NCBI GenBank assembly: GCA_016704345.1
Contig: JADJAH010000003.1
Location: forward strand, 372,001-436,000
Direction: 5' to 3'
Origin: Ignavibacteria bacterium
Lineage (GTDB): Bacteria; Bacteroidota; Ignavibacteria; Tepidaquicellales; Tepidaquicellaceae
DNA: 64,000 nucleotides
The notes under the pieces were generated by a model that was not told the origin of the DNA, did no database searches, and was given only the letters and a program-made list of their open reading frames with translations. Position numbers and translations under genes: made by a program. This document shows positions 17,915 to 27,002 of the stretch, in pieces (position 1 is the first letter of the stretch; each line of letters starts with the position of its first letter).

Positions 17915-19300
17915 TTGAAGAAACTTACACTCATTCTGTTCACCTTCCTGCCACTGATTTTTATTTCATGCGCCAATCAACTTCCTCCACCCGGTGGCGA
18001 GGATGACAGGATCGCTCCGAAAATCCTTTCCGTTTTTCCGACTCCGGGTACAAAAAACTTCAAAGGCAGGGAAGTTACGTTAAGGTTTGACGAGTATGTT
18101 GACAAGAGAAGTTTCCTGGAATCGTTCAGCATTTATCCCGAACCGCCCGGTGAAACAGACATAAGCTGGAGCGGGAAGGAAGTAACAATAAAGTTCGGAG
18201 GCGCTTTATCGAAAGACAGAACTTACGTTGTTAATCTTGGCCGTGATCTCAAAGACATCCGGGGCGGCAATGCACTTAATACTCCCGCTATATTTGCATT
18301 CTCAACCGGCAACAAAATCGACTCGGGAAAGATCTCCGGAACACTCATTACCGACAATCTCGAAAGATCGAAGATTCTTCTTTATAAGATTGATTCTCAG
18401 AGAGAAGTTGATCCTGAAATGCAAAAGGCGGAGTACGTTGTTCAGCCTCAGGATAACGGAATCTTTGCTTTCGCATTCCTTCCCGACGGAAAATACAGGA
18501 TCTTCGGATTATTTGATGATGACAGGAATTCACTATACGGGAGAGACTTTGAGAAGATAGCCATTCCTTCCGGCGATATCATTCTTTCAGGCGGGAACTA
18601 CGTGTCAGATGTAAGTCTTGTTCTGTCAGAACTAATTACTCTTCCCGGAAGCATTGCCTTTCTTAGAGCGCTCAATCCTGATTCTGCGGAAGTAATTTAC
18701 AGCAACATTCCAGTTGACGGCAGGAAGTTCGACGCAGGTGCAAAGCTCTACTTTTACTTTCGCAATAATCCGGCATCTAAGCAGGACATTGTATCAAATT
18801 TCTCACTCACTGATTCTGCCGTAGGCAAAACATACAAACCGGTATTTAACTGGCTCAATGATTCATTGCTTGAAGTTTTCACGGCAGAGAAATTTACCAT
18901 CGGCTCGACGGTCACAGCGAAGATCGATCTGCGTCAAACAAACAACCGATATTATTTTGAACAGCAGATAAAAATCACTGACAAAGAATCAACTTCATTA
19001 GTTTCGGGAAGACTGACGAAGAAAGATGAGTCGGACAATAACGTGAAACTACTGTTAACCGGCTTCGGAAGCACAACCGGAATCTTCAGGACATCAACCG
19101 ATGAAGCAGGAAAATTTGTTTTCAAAAATATTCCGGAGGGCACATACCGTTTAATTGTGTTTGGTGACGAGAATGACAACGGGCTTCCGGACAATGGAAC
19201 TTTCGAGCCATTCGGATTTTCGGAGAAGTTGAAGGTGTATGATAAGGAAATAAAAGTTAAGAGCGGATGGAATGTTGAAGATATAGCAATGGAGTATTGA
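17915..19300 (+). CDS. Lipoprotein with SbsA-type Ig-like domain
   Basis: A 461-residue protein, TTG start six bases after the kinase stop. The signal peptide ends in the lipobox LIFISC, placing the lipid anchor at Cys19. Residues about 32-130 form a bacterial Ig-like (SbsA/Big_5) domain: PKILSVFPTPGTKNF, VTLRFDEYVD, VTIKFGGALSKDRTYVVNLG, then IFAFSTG. The C-terminal section (about 365-455) resembles a carboxypeptidase regulatory-like fold (FVFKNIPEGTYRLIVFGDEN). Such lipoproteins are frequent in Bacteroidota and have no defined role. Tight spacing suggests co-transcription with the kinase. Confidence 0.75.
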   Translation: MKKLTLILFTFLPLIFISCANQLPPPGGEDDRIAPKILSVFPTPGTKNFKGREVTLRFDEYVDKRSFLESFSIYPEPPGETDISWSGKEVTIKFGGALSKDRTYVVNLGRDLKDIRGGNALNTPAIFAFSTGNKIDSGKISGTLITDNLERSKILLYKIDSQREVDPEMQKAEYVVQPQDNGIFAFAFLPDGKYRIFGLFDDDRNSLYGRDFEKIAIPSGDIILSGGNYVSDVSLVLSELITLPGSIAFLRALNPDSAEVIYSNIPVDGRKFDAGAKLYFYFRNNPASKQDIVSNFSLTDSAVGKTYKPVFNWLNDSLLEVFTAEKFTIGSTVTAKIDLRQTNNRYYFEQQIKITDKESTSLVSGRLTKKDESDNNVKLLLTGFGSTTGIFRTSTDEAGKFVFKNIPEGTYRLIVFGDENDNGLPDNGTFEPFGFSEKLKVYDKEIKVKSGWNVEDIAMEY

Positions 19301-19357
19301 GACACGGAATTTGAGTTGCAGAAGATTAAATTAGTTCTTGTATTATTCTCAATGCGT

Positions 19358-19420
19358 AACTCTCAATTCTTAATTCGTAATTCTTAATTCGTAATTCTTA
19401 ATTCGTAATTCTCAATTCTT
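19358..19420. repeat. Heptanucleotide tandem array, 9 units
   Basis: AACTCTC, then AATTCTT, AATTCGT, AATTCTT, AATTCGT, AATTCTT, AATTCGT, AATTCTC and AATTCTT: nine in-register 7-bp units with alternating variants. About two degenerate units precede it. It sits between the converging 3' ends of the lipoprotein gene and holB. AACTCTC and the AATTC core are shared with the array at 5573-5663. Confidence 0.9.
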
Positions 19421-19432
19421 GATTACTGCTTT

Positions 19433-20560
19433 TCAATTCACTCTCCTGATCATCCCGGCTATTCTGATCGACAGATTAGTCAAGAGCAGTTCAGGAAAAA
19501 TGTTTCTGTCAACATCAAGTATTGCTTCTTCTATCAATTTCATGATCTTGTAGTTTTCGGATGAATAATTACCGGAGAACTTTCCGAGACGGTCTAGCTT
19601 GTCGGAATTGATGACTTGCTCATCTGCGCCGGAACTTTTCATTGTAACATCTCTGAACCAAATCGAAAGCAGTGAAAGAAACCTCTTGATTCGTTGCTTG
19701 TCTTTCTTTGAAATGACACTGTCTATCTCAACGCCAAGACTCAGGTGTCGGCGGGTAATAGTTGAAGCAATGAAGTTGATGACTCTTTCTCTCAGGTCCA
19801 TATAATCCTGAGTCATGATCTCTCTGCAATTTGTTAAGCTTCCCTGCGAGAGCGCAGCAAAGAACTTTGCATCTTTCTCATTCAATTGTGGATGTTCAGA
19901 CTTTAGATAGGTCAAAATCTCTTCATCAGTAAGGGGTTCAAATTTCAGCGACTGGCATCTGCCGACTATAGTCGGGAGAAGCGAGTTGACTCTTGACGTG
20001 GTCAATATTAAAACAGTATCTTCAGGAGGTTCTTCGAGTATCTTAAGCAATGCGTTAGAGCTTTGCTGATTCATCCTTTCCGCCTGTGAGATCATGAAGA
20101 TCTTCTTCTTGTTCGCATAGCCGGTAAGTGAAACTTGATCTTTCAACAGCCTGATGCTTGAGATTCGGATGTCATTTGCTCCGGGAATATTTATGCGATG
20201 ATACTTGTCACCGGCCTTCAAAGAAAGTTCGCTCAGATAGATCTGCGCATCTTCTTCATCAAGCGTAACAAGCGGATCTTTGTCCTCACTTTCATTCTTT
20301 CCGGTCGGGAGTGCGGTTATGAATCTTATGAACGGTGGCTTAAGTGAATTGATATCCCTGCAGCTCTTGCATTCGCCGCATGCCTCTTTGCCGTTGACGG
20401 GAGAATCACAATTGATGAGCATTGCAAACTCAACTGCTGCTGCATCTTTCCCGACTCCTTCCTGACCGTGAAAGAGATATGCATGAGCAATTCTCTTTCT
20501 TTCAAATGAATTAGAAAGAATTGACTTAGCTCTTTGCTGTCCTATCACATTGATCCACAT
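19433..20560 (-). CDS. holB: DNA polymerase III delta' subunit (clamp loader)
   Basis: A 375-residue AAA+ protein. It begins with MWINVIGQQRAKSIL and HAYLFHGQEGVGKDAAA (27-43, P-loop-like), then a Cys cluster (CDSPVNGKEACGECKSC) typical of the zinc module in DnaX/HolB. KIFMISQAERMNQQSSNALL and KILEEPPEDTVLILTTSR follow, with GRCQSLKF as sensor-like segment. Delta' subunits help load the sliding clamp at the replication fork. The order of motifs excludes the longer DnaX. It lies four bases downstream of the Omp85 gene in the same direction. Confidence 0.88.
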   Translation of the reverse strand: MWINVIGQQRAKSILSNSFERKRIAHAYLFHGQEGVGKDAAAVEFAMLINCDSPVNGKEACGECKSCRDINSLKPPFIRFITALPTGKNESEDKDPLVTLDEEDAQIYLSELSLKAGDKYHRINIPGANDIRISSIRLLKDQVSLTGYANKKKIFMISQAERMNQQSSNALLKILEEPPEDTVLILTTSRVNSLLPTIVGRCQSLKFEPLTDEEILTYLKSEHPQLNEKDAKFFAALSQGSLTNCREIMTQDYMDLRERVINFIASTITRRHLSLGVEIDSVISKKDKQRIKRFLSLLSIWFRDVTMKSSGADEQVINSDKLDRLGKFSGNYSSENYKIMKLIEEAILDVDRNIFPELLLTNLSIRIAGMIRRVN

Positions 20561-20564
20561 AATA

Positions 20565-22583
20565 TCAGAATGTATTTCCTATACCAAATTGAAAATTATA
20601 CTTATCACTGAATTTTGCTCCGGAGCCGAACAACCAGTTTGAACCACCCACAGATCCCGGTTGCGGATCATATATCTTGAAACCAAGATCAAACCTGATG
20701 GCTCCCACGATAGTGTAGTATCTAATTCCTGCGCCGGCTGCTATGGCTATTTCATTCAGTTTGAACTTACTTATCTCTGACCATACATTACCAACATCTA
20801 CGAAAGTCGCAAATCCAAGATCACGGAAATATACATTGCTTGCTTCCAGAAACGGCCTCAGTCTGTGTTCGACAGAAGATTCAACTATAAAATTTCCTCC
20901 CAGATCTTTGTCATTTACAATACCAAGCTGTCTCGCTCCCCAGCCTCTGATGCTGGAGCTTCCGCCGCAAACAAATCTCTCATCACTCGGCACTCTGTCA
21001 GCACTTATTTCTTCATCATAAAAGAAGAAATTATTTTCGCCATATTCGAATATTGAGCCGAAATAAAATTTAGATGCCAGTGCAGAAGGAACGTTGAAGT
21101 CTTTGTTAGAAAGATTGAAGTAGAAAGAATTCAGATTTGTAAACTTGAAGTAACTGTTAGTATAGCTGTTAATAACTTTCTCAAAAAGTCCCGACAAGAG
21201 TCCGGATTCTTCAAACTCGTAGGACTGGAAGTTGCCTTTGAAAGGAAACTGAAGATTATTAACAGTATTGTGAACCAATGCCAGGGAGAGTGTCGAGTTC
21301 AGAACGTTCAATTCAAAACTCTTTAGAAGCAAAGAATCTTCAGAAAGCAGATCTTCCTTGAGTGTAAGATTATCGTAGTCAGTTTGCCAGGTTCCCACAA
21401 TTCTGTTGATGTAAGTATAAGTAGGCAGATCGTAGGAAATATTAAAATAGTTTGTGATGGTACTTGTGTTTACGGTCTCTTCGGAAATATACTTAATCCC
21501 GAAATTCCAGCTTCCGGATGTATTCTTATTCCCAAAGAGGAAAGGTTGAAAAATTGTATTGATCCATTCGAGACGGTAATTGAGAGGTGCATTGTAATAT
21601 GATCTTACTCCTGATGTCAGCACTCTCCCTCCGCCAAGAAAATTTTTATCTGAAAAAGATATACCTCCGCCGATGTATAAATAATTCTGGAAATAGTAGC
21701 TGAAGATCTCCGGTGTCAGTTCGTATTTATTTGAAACCACAATGTCAAGAGACAGATCAATTACATGATTAACGCTGTCAACTTCCGAGAAAGTGATTCG
21801 CGGGTTTTCGAGTATTGACATTTTTGAAAGGTTGATTTCACTCTTAACGATCTTATCTTTGCTGTAAAGCTCTCCTTCTTTGTAAGTCAGCTCACGGGCT
21901 ACATCATTTGTAGTTATATTATATTTCTCACCGCGGAAGGAGATCTTGGTTTTCCCGAAATTATATATATCGCCGGTTATGAATGTAAGAGTAAGGTTTA
22001 CTTTGTTTTCGAGAGTAGAAACATTGGTTTCATACTTCAGCACTTCAGGACTTTCCGACGCGGCAAGAGCAAAGCCGTTGTTCAAAAGAATTTCGAGAAT
22101 TCTGGAATTCTCCAGCCGTATAGTATCCTTTGAATAATATTTTCCGTCGTAGATAATTTTGTCTCCGGGTCGTAGAATCAATTCCATTACATTCTCCGGC
22201 ACATTTTCAAGACCATCAAGATTCATTTTGCTGATCTTATACCTTGAGCCTTCTTTGATGGTAAACTTTTCATTGACTTCTTTTGAATCTGAAATGAACT
22301 GAGTCGCGGTATCAACGGAAATGTCAAAGAAGCCGTTATCGAAATAGAATTTCTTTATCCTCTCTAAATCCTGGAGATATATATCTTTCTCAAAATCATC
22401 ACCCTCTTTCAATGCCATAATGCCCAGAAGATTGTCAGTCTCAAATGATTGTGTGCCAAGAAAGACAATTTCGATGTTGTCAATTTCAAACAGCTCACCA
22501 TCGTCTTCCTGCGAAAAAGCAGAAACGGCAAGCATAGAGATAATCATCACTATTGAAAAAACTCTGTTCAAATATACAATCAA
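20565..22583 (-). CDS. BamA/TamA-family outer-membrane assembly protein
   Basis: A 672-residue Omp85 protein, TTG start; the signal peptide ends near AFSQ (25). The N-terminal part contains POTRA-like repeats, such as YLQDLERIKKFYFDNGFFDI and YKISKMNLDGLENVPENV. The C-terminal half is a 16-strand-type barrel with the lid-loop motif GSSSIRGWGARQLG (equivalent of RGF/RGY) and ends in an aromatic residue (GIGNTF). Omp85 proteins insert or translocate outer-membrane proteins. With only about three POTRA domains it is closer in size to TamA than to a full BamA. It is followed by holB and preceded by a terminator. Confidence 0.85.
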   Translation of the reverse strand: MIVYLNRVFSIVMIISMLAVSAFSQEDDGELFEIDNIEIVFLGTQSFETDNLLGIMALKEGDDFEKDIYLQDLERIKKFYFDNGFFDISVDTATQFISDSKEVNEKFTIKEGSRYKISKMNLDGLENVPENVMELILRPGDKIIYDGKYYSKDTIRLENSRILEILLNNGFALAASESPEVLKYETNVSTLENKVNLTLTFITGDIYNFGKTKISFRGEKYNITTNDVARELTYKEGELYSKDKIVKSEINLSKMSILENPRITFSEVDSVNHVIDLSLDIVVSNKYELTPEIFSYYFQNYLYIGGGISFSDKNFLGGGRVLTSGVRSYYNAPLNYRLEWINTIFQPFLFGNKNTSGSWNFGIKYISEETVNTSTITNYFNISYDLPTYTYINRIVGTWQTDYDNLTLKEDLLSEDSLLLKSFELNVLNSTLSLALVHNTVNNLQFPFKGNFQSYEFEESGLLSGLFEKVINSYTNSYFKFTNLNSFYFNLSNKDFNVPSALASKFYFGSIFEYGENNFFFYDEEISADRVPSDERFVCGGSSSIRGWGARQLGIVNDKDLGGNFIVESSVEHRLRPFLEASNVYFRDLGFATFVDVGNVWSEISKFKLNEIAIAAGAGIRYYTIVGAIRFDLGFKIYDPQPGSVGGSNWLFGSGAKFSDKYNFQFGIGNTF

Positions 22584-22621
22584 TAAAAAAGAAAGCCCAA
22601 TAACCTGAGGCTATTGGGCTT
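22581..22621 (-). terminator. Rho-independent terminator after the DUF2795 gene
   Basis: AAGCCCAATA (from 22593) and TATTGGGCTT (to 22621) form a 10-bp stem with a short loop. On the minus strand the stem is followed by TTCTTTTTTATTG. It lies 20 bases past the DUF2795 stop and overlaps the first bases of the Omp85 gene, so it also limits read-through into that gene. Confidence 0.85.
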
Positions 22622-22640
22622 CAAGATCAAACTGAAATTT

Positions 22641-22868
22641 TTAGAAATCCTTGCTTTCTTCATCATAGAAGAAATCTTCATCAGTTGGATAATCAAGCCA
22701 GATCTCTTCAATACTCTCGTATGGTTCATCTGTGTCTTCAAGATCTTCAAGATTGTCAACAACTTCCTGAGGAGCGCCGGTTCTGTTTGCATAATCTATC
22801 AGTTCGAACTTATTGGCTGGCCAAGGAGCGTCATCAAGATATGACGCAAGTTCTAGGGTCCAAACCAT
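22641..22868 (-). CDS. DUF2795 family small protein
   Basis: A 75-residue acidic protein. The first 55 residues follow the DUF2795 pattern: ELASYLDDAPWPANKFELID, YANRTGAPQEVVDNLEDL, then ESIEEIWLDYPTDEDFFYDE. The family is small, widespread and of unknown role. The ATG is preceded by GGAGG ten bases upstream on the minus strand, one of the better Shine-Dalgarno sites here. Overlapping frames on the other strand are shadows. Confidence 0.85.
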   Translation of the reverse strand: MVWTLELASYLDDAPWPANKFELIDYANRTGAPQEVVDNLEDLEDTDEPYESIEEIWLDYPTDEDFFYDEESKDF

Positions 22869-22942
22869 AATCTACAGCCTCCGTAATTAAAATTTTAGTA
22901 AAGAAAATTTTTTTGCAAATATCCATAACCGCGCGTGAAAAA

Positions 22943-24049
22943 TCAATCTCTTAATCTAGGATCGAGAGCATCCCTCAATCCTTCACCGATCAGATTATAG
23001 GTGACAACCGCAATGAAGATCATCAAACCCGGAAATATTGCCAGCCACCATGCGTTTGAAGCGCTTCTTGCTTCGTTAAGCAATGAGCCCCATGTTACTG
23101 TCGTTGCAGCCACTCCAAAGCCGAGAAAGCTCAATGCTGCCTCTGTCAGTATTGCACCCGCAATTGCAAACGCTCCCGAAACAAGAACCGGAGCGATTGC
23201 ATTTGGTATAACATGTCTGAAAATTATTTGTCTGTTTGGAAGTCCTATGGAATTTGCGGCCGTGATGTATTCCATGTTTCTTACTTTCAATACTTCTCCC
23301 CTGATCAGCTTGGCATCGCCTGTCCATGATGTAAGACCGATAGCAGCCATAATGTACCAAATACTTGAGCCGTAAATTGCAACAATTGTTATAATAAGAA
23401 AGAAGAATGGCATGGTCATCATGATCTCCACAAACCTCATTACAATAATGTCGGCTATTCCGCCATAATAGCCGGCAATAGAACCAAGCACTATACCAAT
23501 CAGCAGTGCAATGCCTGCGGCTACGAATCCAACGGATAAGGAAACTCTTGAGCCGTGTATCAATCCGGCAAGAAGATCCCTTCCGATCGGATCTGTTCCC
23601 AGATAATGATCGCCGCCGGGAGGATTCAAACTGTTGGAAAGGTCGATTTCTCTGGGTCCGTATGGAACCGGTGTCCATACTACACTTTCAAGCTTGTTCT
23701 CGTTGTCAAGCTGTTTCCAGTTGATATTGATCATCTGCGGATCCCATTTGCTGATGCCTAAATCATTCAGGTAGTCTTTTACTACGGGAAAATAAGTTGT
23801 ACCCTGATACACTGCATATAGCGGTTTTGAACTTGCAAGAAAATCAGCAATCAAAGCCAAAAAGACAAGTGCTGCGACAATGTAGAGAGAAATAACTGCA
23901 AGTTTGTTCTTCTTAAACTGATGCTTGACCAATGACCAGTAAGAAACTCCCACTTGCTGCTGTGACTCATGCTGCTCTTTGGTCAGTATGTTTCCGGATC
24001 CTGACTCTTGCAATGCCTTCTCTCTTTCAATAAGTTCTTTATCTTCCAT
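22943..24049 (-). CDS. Peptide/nickel-type ABC transporter permease, DppC/OppC-like
   Basis: A 368-residue inner-membrane protein. The N-terminus carries the OppC_N segment (LVKHQFKKNKLAVISLYIV). A long periplasmic loop follows with the family motif HYLGTDPIGRDLLAGLIHGS, then five membrane segments with the permease core SLSVGFVAAGIALLIG, the EAA-like loop EYITAANSIGLPNRQIIFRH and the end LIGEGLRDALDPRLRD. It pairs with the DppB-like permease 9 bases upstream. The periplasmic loop is longer than in E. coli OppC. No ATP-binding subunit gene is in the window. Confidence 0.92.
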   Translation of the reverse strand: MEDKELIEREKALQESGSGNILTKEQHESQQQVGVSYWSLVKHQFKKNKLAVISLYIVAALVFLALIADFLASSKPLYAVYQGTTYFPVVKDYLNDLGISKWDPQMININWKQLDNENKLESVVWTPVPYGPREIDLSNSLNPPGGDHYLGTDPIGRDLLAGLIHGSRVSLSVGFVAAGIALLIGIVLGSIAGYYGGIADIIVMRFVEIMMTMPFFFLIITIVAIYGSSIWYIMAAIGLTSWTGDAKLIRGEVLKVRNMEYITAANSIGLPNRQIIFRHVIPNAIAPVLVSGAFAIAGAILTEAALSFLGFGVAATTVTWGSLLNEARSASNAWWLAIFPGLMIFIAVVTYNLIGEGLRDALDPRLRD

Positions 24050-24058
24050 TTGAATTTT

Positions 24059-25075
24059 TTATGCAGCTTTTTTAGTGAAAACAATTCTGGGATCAAGGAA
24101 TGAATACATTATATCTACTAAAAGAATACCAACTACGGTCAATACTGAAGATAAGACCAGTTCTGCCATTATGAGCGGATAATCCCTGTCGAGTATCGCC
24201 TGAAAAGCAAGTTGGCCGACTCCCGGAATTGTGAATATCGACTCAATAATAAGACTACCTCCAACCATTGCCGGGAGCAATCCGCCAATTATTGTAATGA
24301 TAGGAATAAGTGAATTTCTTAACGCATGTTTCAGTATAACTTTCTTTTCAGAAAGTCCCTTGGCCCTTGCGGTTCTTATGTAATCCTGTCTGATCACTTC
24401 AAGCATGGAACTCCTCATCTGCCGTGAAGTAAATGCTAAGCTTGTTAGGCTGGAAATTGTTACCGGCAGGAACATATGCATAAACCTGTCCTGAATTTTT
24501 CCAAACATCGAAAGAGAATCAAAATCTTCAGATCTGATACCTGCAGTTGGAAATATCTTCAGATATTCTATATTACAAAGAAACACTATAGCAAGTGTTC
24601 CAACCCAAAAGTTTGGCAAAGAATATAAAATGAAGAGAAGAACTGTTGTAAACCGGTCGGTAAAAGAATATTGCCTGGCAGCGCTGAAAATTCCAATTGG
24701 GATAGCAATCAGGTAGATCAGAAAGAATGCCATTAATGTAATTGATATCGAGACAGGAAGTCTTTCGAGTATCTTTTCAATAACCGGCCTGTTGTCTTTA
24801 AATGAGTTTCCAAAATCTCCCTGAAGCATGTTTCCCATCCATATGAAATATTGCATGTAAAGAGGCTTATCAAGTCCGAATTTCATCTTGTAAAACTCTT
24901 TAGCCTGCTCGGTCATAAGATTTTTTGCATCTGACTTTTGCGCCTCCTGCGTTCGTCCGATCTTCATGTCGGTCGGATCTCCAGGAGCAAGCCTGCAAAC
25001 AAGGAACGTGATCATTGTGATGATGATCAGGGTTGGAATGAAAAGCAGTATTCTTTTGATTACATATTGAGTCAT
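24059..25075 (-). CDS. Peptide/nickel-type ABC transporter permease, DppB/OppB-like
   Basis: A 338-residue inner-membrane protein with six membrane segments. Family motifs are the N-terminal YVIKRILLFIPTLIIITMIT, FLVCRLAPGDPT, FGLDKPLYMQYFIWMGNML, the EAA-like loop DYIRTARAKGLSEKKVILKH and the C-terminal GLLPAMVGGSLIIESIFTIP. It would form the transmembrane pore with the adjacent DppC-like protein. A polar insertion near 35-60 (GRTQEAQKSDAKNLMTEQ) is longer than usual. It is preceded by the binding-lipoprotein gene, giving a classical SBP-B-C order. Confidence 0.92.
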   Translation of the reverse strand: MTQYVIKRILLFIPTLIIITMITFLVCRLAPGDPTDMKIGRTQEAQKSDAKNLMTEQAKEFYKMKFGLDKPLYMQYFIWMGNMLQGDFGNSFKDNRPVIEKILERLPVSISITLMAFFLIYLIAIPIGIFSAARQYSFTDRFTTVLLFILYSLPNFWVGTLAIVFLCNIEYLKIFPTAGIRSEDFDSLSMFGKIQDRFMHMFLPVTISSLTSLAFTSRQMRSSMLEVIRQDYIRTARAKGLSEKKVILKHALRNSLIPIITIIGGLLPAMVGGSLIIESIFTIPGVGQLAFQAILDRDYPLIMAELVLSSVLTVVGILLVDIMYSFLDPRIVFTKKAA

Positions 25076-25144
25076 GTTCTTTCAAATTTTCTGCTGATGA
25101 AATGCCTGCCTCAAACGGGCAGGCATGATATTATTTTAAATCCT

Positions 25145-26962
25145 TTAGTTCTTGTAACGCTGCGCCGATACCGGTGTCCACCACTCATTGAACAGCGGTG
25201 AATCCGGATAAGCATACCATCTTGCATTTCTGAATCTGTCGCTGTAAAGATATCTTGAAGGCTCCGACCATAGAAATGTTACAGGCTGATCTTTGAAAAT
25301 TATCTCCTGCCATTTCTTCAGTATTTCAATTCTCTTCGTGTCGTCAAATTCAGTTCTGTTCTGCTCAATGAGCTTGTCGCTTTCGGGATTTATGTAGCTG
25401 ATGAAATTACTGCCTTCTCCCTCTGCCTGTGTTGAATGCCAGATCTGATAGGGATCTTCGGGAGTAACTCCAAGCTGCCACGCGGAATAGCATGCATCAA
25501 ATTCATGCTTCTTGGTCTTATCAAGAAAGACAGACCATTCATATTCCTGAAGCCCCGCCTGAATTCCAATCTCTTTGAGCGCTTCAATTATGATTAGCAT
25601 CACGCGCTTTCTCTTCGGATTGTTGTTGTTTATAAATGTGAACTTGAAGTCGGTCTTTTTTCCGTCAATAACCTTATCCAGAATTCCGTCTCCGTCCGAA
25701 TCTTTCCACCCTGCTTCCGCCAGCATTTGCTTTGCCTTCTCTTGACTGAATTCAATCTGCGGAAGATTGTTGTTGTAGTATTTACTTTTCATAAATACTG
25801 GAGAGTTCACAAGTGTGCCCATTCCGTAAACAACTTTGTCAATTATAGATTGTCTGTCGATTGCATGTGCAAGTGCAGTTCTCACTTTCACATCTGAGAA
25901 AATAGGATGCTTGTTGTTCCAGGCTACAAAGACATATGTGGGCTCAAGTACCAGTGATTTCTTCAGCGAGAATTGAGCAGGGTCTTTTACATTTTCTACA
26001 AAATCACTCGGCTGAATCACATACATCTGATCAACTTCTTTGTTCTTTGCAGCTACGATAGCCGCATTCTGATCCTGAATCGTTTTGAATAAGAGCTTTG
26101 CAGGATAATTGGGAATTGATTGTTTGTTCCAGTAATTGTCATTCCTTACTAGCGTAATAGACTGACCCGTGATCCACTTGTCAAGTTTATACGGCCCGCT
26201 GCCGACAACATACTTGGCATCTCTTGATACTTCCTCTGAATTCAGAAAATCTGCATATTTCTGAAGTTCCGGATACTTTTTCGGATCCATATCCTGCTGT
26301 GCCTCTGCAAGCATTTCAAAGGTAAACTTGTCATTCATATTATCTTTGTCCAGTATATGCTTTGGAGTAATATAGACACCCCCCAGACTATAGATTGCCC
26401 TGAAATATGGTTTTGACATTGTGAACTTGACTTTGTATTTGTTGCCGTCAACCAGTTCAACACTCTTAAGATCAGCAAAATAATTTCTCAATGCCTGAGC
26501 ATCCGTGAACGGATTCTTGATCGTCTTAATTGTGAATATAACATCTTCTCCCGTAAGCGGTTTTCCATCGGAGAATTTTACGTCCTCCCTGAGCTCAAAT
26601 GTGTAAGTGAGATGATCATCACTTACTACCGGTAATGATTTTGCAATCACCGGAACAAGGTCATATGTCTCTCGGCTTACATCTAAGAGAGCCTCAAATA
26701 TATAGATGTAAATACCGGAGGCTGATGCATCATTTGTAACTGTAGGGTTGAGTTTTTCGGCATCAGACATTTCCTGCTTTATAACCCAATCGCCCTCTAC
26801 GGCACCACTGACATCCTTTGGAGTAAGTTCAGTAAAGCTGAGAGAAGTTGGTTTAGATTCTGTGTTTCCGTTCTGCGTAGTTTCCTTCTGTCTTCCGCAT
26901 GAAATCAAAATAACCGAAAGCACGAGTATAACTGCTATTGAAGAAATTCTGCTTAGTTTCAT
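25145..26962 (-). CDS. Family 5 extracellular solute-binding lipoprotein (peptide type), copy 1
   Basis: A 605-residue lipoprotein. The reading frame extends upstream into hprK, but I place the start at the ATG at 26962 because it gives a proper signal peptide ending in the lipobox SVILISC. The mature protein shows SBP family 5 features: YTFELREDVKFSDGKPLTGE, LDKWITGQSITLVRNDNYWN, VRTALAHAIDRQSIIDKVVY and an EF-like DSDGDGILDK. It should deliver peptides, or another family 5 ligand such as nickel, to the permeases encoded next. It is a close paralogue of the protein at 28562-30367 over nearly its whole length. Confidence 0.93.
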   Translation of the reverse strand: MKLSRISSIAVILVLSVILISCGRQKETTQNGNTESKPTSLSFTELTPKDVSGAVEGDWVIKQEMSDAEKLNPTVTNDASASGIYIYIFEALLDVSRETYDLVPVIAKSLPVVSDDHLTYTFELREDVKFSDGKPLTGEDVIFTIKTIKNPFTDAQALRNYFADLKSVELVDGNKYKVKFTMSKPYFRAIYSLGGVYITPKHILDKDNMNDKFTFEMLAEAQQDMDPKKYPELQKYADFLNSEEVSRDAKYVVGSGPYKLDKWITGQSITLVRNDNYWNKQSIPNYPAKLLFKTIQDQNAAIVAAKNKEVDQMYVIQPSDFVENVKDPAQFSLKKSLVLEPTYVFVAWNNKHPIFSDVKVRTALAHAIDRQSIIDKVVYGMGTLVNSPVFMKSKYYNNNLPQIEFSQEKAKQMLAEAGWKDSDGDGILDKVIDGKKTDFKFTFINNNNPKRKRVMLIIIEALKEIGIQAGLQEYEWSVFLDKTKKHEFDACYSAWQLGVTPEDPYQIWHSTQAEGEGSNFISYINPESDKLIEQNRTEFDDTKRIEILKKWQEIIFKDQPVTFLWSEPSRYLYSDRFRNARWYAYPDSPLFNEWWTPVSAQRYKN

Positions 26963-27002
26963 AATGGGATTATTTGTTTTGCGATTTTCGTTGATTACAT
27001 TA

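Noticed and set aside
22685..22870. Plus-strand frames over the DUF2795 gene
   Set aside because: The minus-strand DUF2795 protein fully explains the sequence, with a good Shine-Dalgarno and terminator.
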